A stretch of DNA of 36,021 nucleotides, taken from NCBI GenBank assembly GCA_012064415.1, contig SSNU01000086.1:351400-387420 (forward strand). Reading direction: 5' to 3'. Below the pieces are notes generated by a model that ran no database searches, was not told the origin of the DNA, and saw only the letters and a program-made list of their open reading frames with translations. How positions within the stretch are numbered: the first letter of the stretch is position 1; each line of letters starts with the position of its first letter. The position numbers were made by a program, and so were the translations under genes. This DNA is from Gyrodactylus bullatarudis (taxonomy: Eukaryota; Platyhelminthes; Monogenea; Gyrodactylidea; Gyrodactylidae). This document shows, one piece after another, positions 31,886-36,021 of the stretch.

Positions 31886-32477
31886 GTTAATATGAAGATG
31901 GGAATTTATGATTTTTACAAAATTTTCAATTTTTTCATCCAGAAATCGAATTTGATCAAGATTTTTTGGAATCTAGATTATGAGGCCCTCTTTCACGATA
32001 CGGAGAAATAAAATTTAGAAAAAATCTATTTTTAAGGAAAATATGGCAAATTTGAAATCTTGAAGTAGCGCCAAATTTGAGAATTTTTGTTGATTTCAAT
32101 GTGAGAGAGTGATCAAAAGTTGATTGATCATCTTAAAAATTTTGATAGATTCGTAATTTTTCAGGGATCTTGAAATATCAAATTTCATCGACTTTCAGGT
32201 AGAGAAAATGATCAAAAAATTAAAATTTCATTTTGACATGGGGTGATTCTCGAAACCACATTTAGTATATTTAATTTCTTTGACTTATTGTGATCCTAAA
32301 AATAAGCTTTTGATCACATTGAAATCAACAGAAATTTTCAACGCAAAGTTTAAAAAATATCGTATCGTGAAAGAGGGCCTCATAATCTAGATTCCAAAAA
32401 ATCTTGATCAAATTCGATTTCTTGATGAAAAAATTAAGAATTTTGTAAAAATCATAAATTCCCATCTTCATATTAAC
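31886..32477. mobile_element. Palindromic MITE, family A, copy A8 (592 bp, best preserved)
   Basis: Left end gttaatatgaagatgggaat after TA at 31884-31885; right end is the inverted copy before TA at 32478-32479. The arms remain nearly identical through aatctagattatgaggccct and tttcacgatac, over 120 bp. This copy is the best reference for family A. Confidence 0.85.
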
Positions 32478-32496
32478 TAGGTGTATTTTCGTAAAT

Positions 32497-33247
32497 GTAT
32501 ATATGTTAAAATGATCTGGAAACTCGGTATCCAGATTTCCTGATTATCTATTCACTAGTTACAGTGAATCCCTAGGCAACAATCAGTGAGTCTGAAGACT
32601 CTCAGGAAATCCGAAAACTAATTATAATTATTCATTTGAAAACTTGAAATTTCAGATTTTAACTCGTGTAGAATGAATTTCAATGTTTTTGCGATAACAT
32701 GTATCTATTTGAAAAACTGTTATGACATCAAGAATAAGGCAAGACGCTCTTATTTAAAATCCCCATTAATTCGTCACACTGCTGTCACATCATATGAAGA
32801 CCCGGCTAGAGGACCACTCTATATATATTTGAGCTAAATCAAATAAACGAAGAGCCTCAAGTAATACTCAGAAACTTTATAATTCTGATAATTCTGAAAA
32901 TGCTAGTGCATTCAGCTAAATACCGTAAGATGAAGAACGGCTCTCTAGTCCTGACCAAGATCAGTGGATGTTGTTCATATCAATGAAAATTAAGGACTTA
33001 AAAATCCGGATATTTTTATACAGAAGTTAAAATTATTTGAATAATTGATAGGATCTGTTTAAAAGAATTATGATCAACTCGAATCTTTCATAATTATGAG
33101 GAAAAGGCAAAATATTTTCTTGCAATGTTACAAATGAATAATTATAATTAGTTTTCTGATTTCCTGAGAGTCTTCAGACTCATTGATCGTTGCCCAGAGA
33201 TTCTGCAGAATTCCTAAAGTTTCCAGAATCACTGTAACATATACATT
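32497..33247. mobile_element. Non-autonomous long-TIR element, family F (about 750 bp)
   Basis: 32497-32640 and 33131-33247 are inverted copies. Shared tracts are gagtctgaagactctcagga and aaaactaattataattattc, plus an outer aaatgtatatgtta. The left arm carries about 25 extra bases. The interior of about 490 bp holds no gene that I recognise. Confidence 0.75.
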
Positions 33248-33944
33248 TTCCTTCGAGTGTTGAATTATAATTATCTAAATTTTTATCCCTATAAAGGAAA
33301 TGTTCATAGAATATAAATATTGAAAGACTAATGTTAGTCTTAATAAGTTTTATAGAATGAAATTGTTAGTAAGGAATTTGGGAAGCCTTTGTAAGACATG
33401 TTCCCCTCAGCTCATTTATTTCTGAATTAGAATATTTATGTCAGAACAATGTGTAACCGTCTTGTTACTTTGTTAAATTGACTCTGCTGAAAACCGGGGT
33501 AGGAACACTCCTCACTGAAAGAATAATTGATTTTTCAAGTCACATGAAAACAAAATAGGTTTTTCTCTCTATATATGGTTAATATGGACATGGGGAATAG
33601 AGTTGAGCAATAATAGCTCACAAAACTGCGTAAACAATTTGATATATAATGATTCATTTGATAGAGAACATACACTTATCGATCAGGCAGAACATGAAAT
33701 ATAAATGTCATGGATATTTTACATACTCCCAGTAAAATACACAAACAAACTATGGATACCTGGATGAAAAAGTTTTTTTATTGTAATATCCAAAAGTACA
33801 AGGTGAAAAATCAAAGTTTAAAACATTGGATATCGATTTGTATAACTTTCCATTGATTTTAAACATTACAAGTAACTGCCAGATACCAGAACTTCTTATC
33901 AAATCCAAAATAAAAGGGTAAAACAACTCTCTCTACATTATAAA
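33248..33944. other. AT-rich sequence without recognised feature
   Basis: No conserved motif seen. It may include more decayed 5' LINE sequence, since the LINE fragment begins just after it. Confidence 0.35.
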
Positions 33945-34957
33945 AATTAATAATTATTTTGATTCTTCCAAAAATGATCTTTCTAAAATGGGCCTGGAAA
34001 TCAATGTAGATCTAAGTGTAAACTCCTTTTGCCCAATGGTCTCCCTGATACCTTTCTCTCTAACCTTCACCTTCCTGGTGAGCTCGTCAACACTACTATT
34101 GATCTAGGTTTTGAACTGGATTCTTCCTTAAAAATTGCTCCTTTGTCTAAAATAGGTCTGATTAACTCCCTAATCTATATAATTAATAGATTCTCCTCTT
34201 CCACTGGTCTGAAAATCTTAGGTTATAAAACATTTGTTCTTCCGCATTTGGATTACCTTTCCCCTCTCCTTCCTCATATCAATAACTCTAATTAGCTAAC
34301 CATCGAAAGGATCCAATACAGATTTCTTCATTCCTGTTTTCCCAATATTGATTCCTATAATTCACTAATTTCTATCTCTGGACTTGATCCCTTATGGTTG
34401 AGAAGATCGGCTTTCATTATTAAAAATTTCGCCTCTTTCTCCGAACCAATCCGTAAATTTTATTCCATCCGTTATACAGCCTACTCGGACCACTTTCTCC
34501 TTAATCAATTTAGATGTTTAGACTCTAAATTTAGTCTCTCGGATTGTGATAACCTTTATGATCTAAAATCAATTATCTCTTATTTAAGAACTAAACTGGA
34601 TTACTCTTTGTCTCTTCTTTACTCTAATTTACACTTGTCTGAATAAGTCCCCTTTTTTGAGACCTTTTACGTTCAATAAAGTTAAACCTCTGACTGTGAG
34701 ATAAAAGTTTGAATTGATTTAGCACCTGGCTTGTTGTCGTCGCACACTTTGCAATTTCTATTCAGTGTGTATTAGAGACTAATTCTGCTGAAGGACCTTA
34801 AGAGGATGTGCCTACCGCAGAAACCCAGGATGTCTCGTCTTGCTTATGGATTTTATGATTTTTTTTAAAACTATGTTTTGAATATCTATGATTTCTCTGT
34901 ACATATTTATCTTATTTATATCAATTTACTTAATATAATGCTACAATTTCAAAAAAA
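33945..34957 (+). mobile_element. 5'-truncated LINE 3' end, copy 2
   Basis: A reverse transcriptase C-terminal fragment up to 34646, a 3' untranslated region of about 300 bp, and a weak A-tract at 34951-34957. It belongs to a different LINE lineage from 29318-30072: the blocks align but identity is modest. Confidence 0.65.
33957..34646 (+). pseudogene. LINE ORF2 C-terminal fragment, one frameshift and one stop
   Basis: The first segment reads NDLSKMGLEINVDLSVNSF, the region after the reverse transcriptase palm where LINEs have GLxxNxxK. The frame changes near 34021-34029. It continues with LVNTTIDLGFELDSSLKI, LKILGYKTFVLPHLDYLSPL, a TAG at 34293-34295, then LTIERIQYRFLHSCFPNIDS, SGLDPLWLRRSAFIIKNFAS and LRTKLDYSLSLLYSNL. 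Non-functional remnant. Confidence 0.75.
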
Positions 34958-36021
34958 GAACTTAGAAGTGTGAGAAATTGAGTTTCTTAAGCTTTATTAT
35001 GAGGATAAGAGAGGTGAAAAAGAGTTTAAAAGTATCTATTTATACAAAAGAAAAAAGTTTCCCTTAAAGGGCACGCTAAAAAACCTGTTTTATATTGGTC
35101 TACTTGTAAGCGACCGATAAAAATCAGAGTTTTGGATCACATAGTGATAACTTTTGATTCTTTTCACATCTTGAAATCAACAAAACTTTTCAATTTAAAG
35201 TTTTTAAAAATGGAAAGACCGTGCCAAATCCAATTTTAAAAACATGAGCTTTATTCTTAAATTAGAGATGAATGCGCCTTTTTACATTGGTTTCAAAAAC
35301 TCTTTAGAAAAAATGAGATTTTTCTAATGATCATATCGCCCATTGAAACGAGGAAAAACAGGAATAAAAGCAAATGTTTAGAGATATCATGATTAACTAG
35401 AAGATGGATAATGTATATTTAAATGAAGCTGTCTACTTTATACGAGACAAGATGATCAAATATCTCTCTGAGAATTATACAACTCCAAGATCATATATCA
35501 TATTATTCTCACTCAAGGGCTCATTAGCTGAGACAAAATGAAATGATCACCTTAATGAGGATATCGAATATCTGGGAGAATATATTTATCCATATCTTTC
35601 TACTATACACATATAGCTTTATTGATATCACATAATATTAACAATAATAATTATTATTGTCATTCCAATAACAACAATACTCTCTAGATAGTTAAATAGA
35701 GATAGATCATTAGAGTCTAAAAGTATAGTAATTTTTATGCTGGGAAATGATTGTGTCTGGGAAGTATTCCCTGATTTTCTCTCTGCAATCATAATATATA
35801 GAATTTGTCTATTGTATAGTAGTATCTCTTAATACTTTCTCCTTATAATTAGTTTAAAAGGGAGAGACACATCGATATATAGTGGTCGACAAAAAAAAAA
35901 GTATCCAGTCTAAATTCATATTAACTTATATATATGAACTCCTAATAAAAGAAACTATACATCATTCGATAGAGAAAAAAAAGTTCTATCCGTGTATGAA
36001 CTCTGTTGTATTTTAAATTCA
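34958..36021. other. AT-rich sequence with a family A-like trace
   Basis: About 35150-35240 (tgaaatcaacaaaacttttc, then aaagtttttaaaaatgg) resembles a diverged family A arm. 35641-35660 is a perfect 20-bp AT palindrome. No gene seen. Confidence 0.4.

Noticed and set aside
31733..32011. 92-codon plus-strand frame
   Set aside because: Its second half is the left TIR of MITE A8, and the first half shows no motif.

Overview
This window is AT-rich, repeat-dense animal nuclear DNA. The animal assignment rests on one gene: a 1,596-codon open frame at 5069-9859 with the coiled-coil, PH, PH, MyTH4, FERM order of the PLEKHH/MAX-1 family, which is known from metazoans. It lacks visible introns, so the genome is intron-poor or this is an old retrocopy. 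The mobile-element mix (piggyBac, MULE, mariner-type MITE, LINE, GIY-YIG retroelement remnant, palindromic MITEs and two uncharacterised transposon-associated protein families) would suit an arthropod or similar invertebrate, but I cannot name the species. All repeat comparisons were made by eye.

Layout. 1-5068: palindromic MITEs (families A, B, E), a piggyBac-type MITE fragment, and on the minus strand (1470-2371) a decayed copy of an uncharacterised transposon-associated protein. 5069-9859: the PLEKHH-like gene, with poly(A) signals near 10.2 kb. 10660-12500: piggyBac termini and a decayed piggyBac transposase. 12852-15116: a 2.27-kb element with long terminal inverted repeats (TIRs) around an open reading frame of an uncharacterised family. 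15.5-20.0 kb: a family B element, a GIY-YIG nuclease fragment and mostly featureless AT-rich DNA. 20.0-22.9 kb: a palindromic MITE, then a family B element interrupted by a MULE that keeps a perfect 9-bp target duplication and 193-bp TIRs identical over their visible length, with a decayed transposase and a 493-base assembly gap. 22752-27590: two nearly identical 2,360-bp tandem copies plus a 119-bp partial third. 27.6-36.0 kb: mariner-type and piggyBac-type MITEs, several family A elements, two 5'-truncated LINE 3' ends and a 750-bp long-TIR element.

How the parts relate. The most interesting pattern is that the palindromic family A MITEs (eight or more copies here) share TIR layout, subterminal sequence and apparent TA target sites with the 2.27-kb element at 12852-15116. 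That element carries the uncharacterised reading frame, so its protein family is a candidate transposase for family A. The frame has no ATG ahead of its conserved part, so this copy is probably itself a deletion derivative. Apart from the PLEKHH-like gene I see no convincing host gene, no tRNA or rRNA gene and no CRISPR array.
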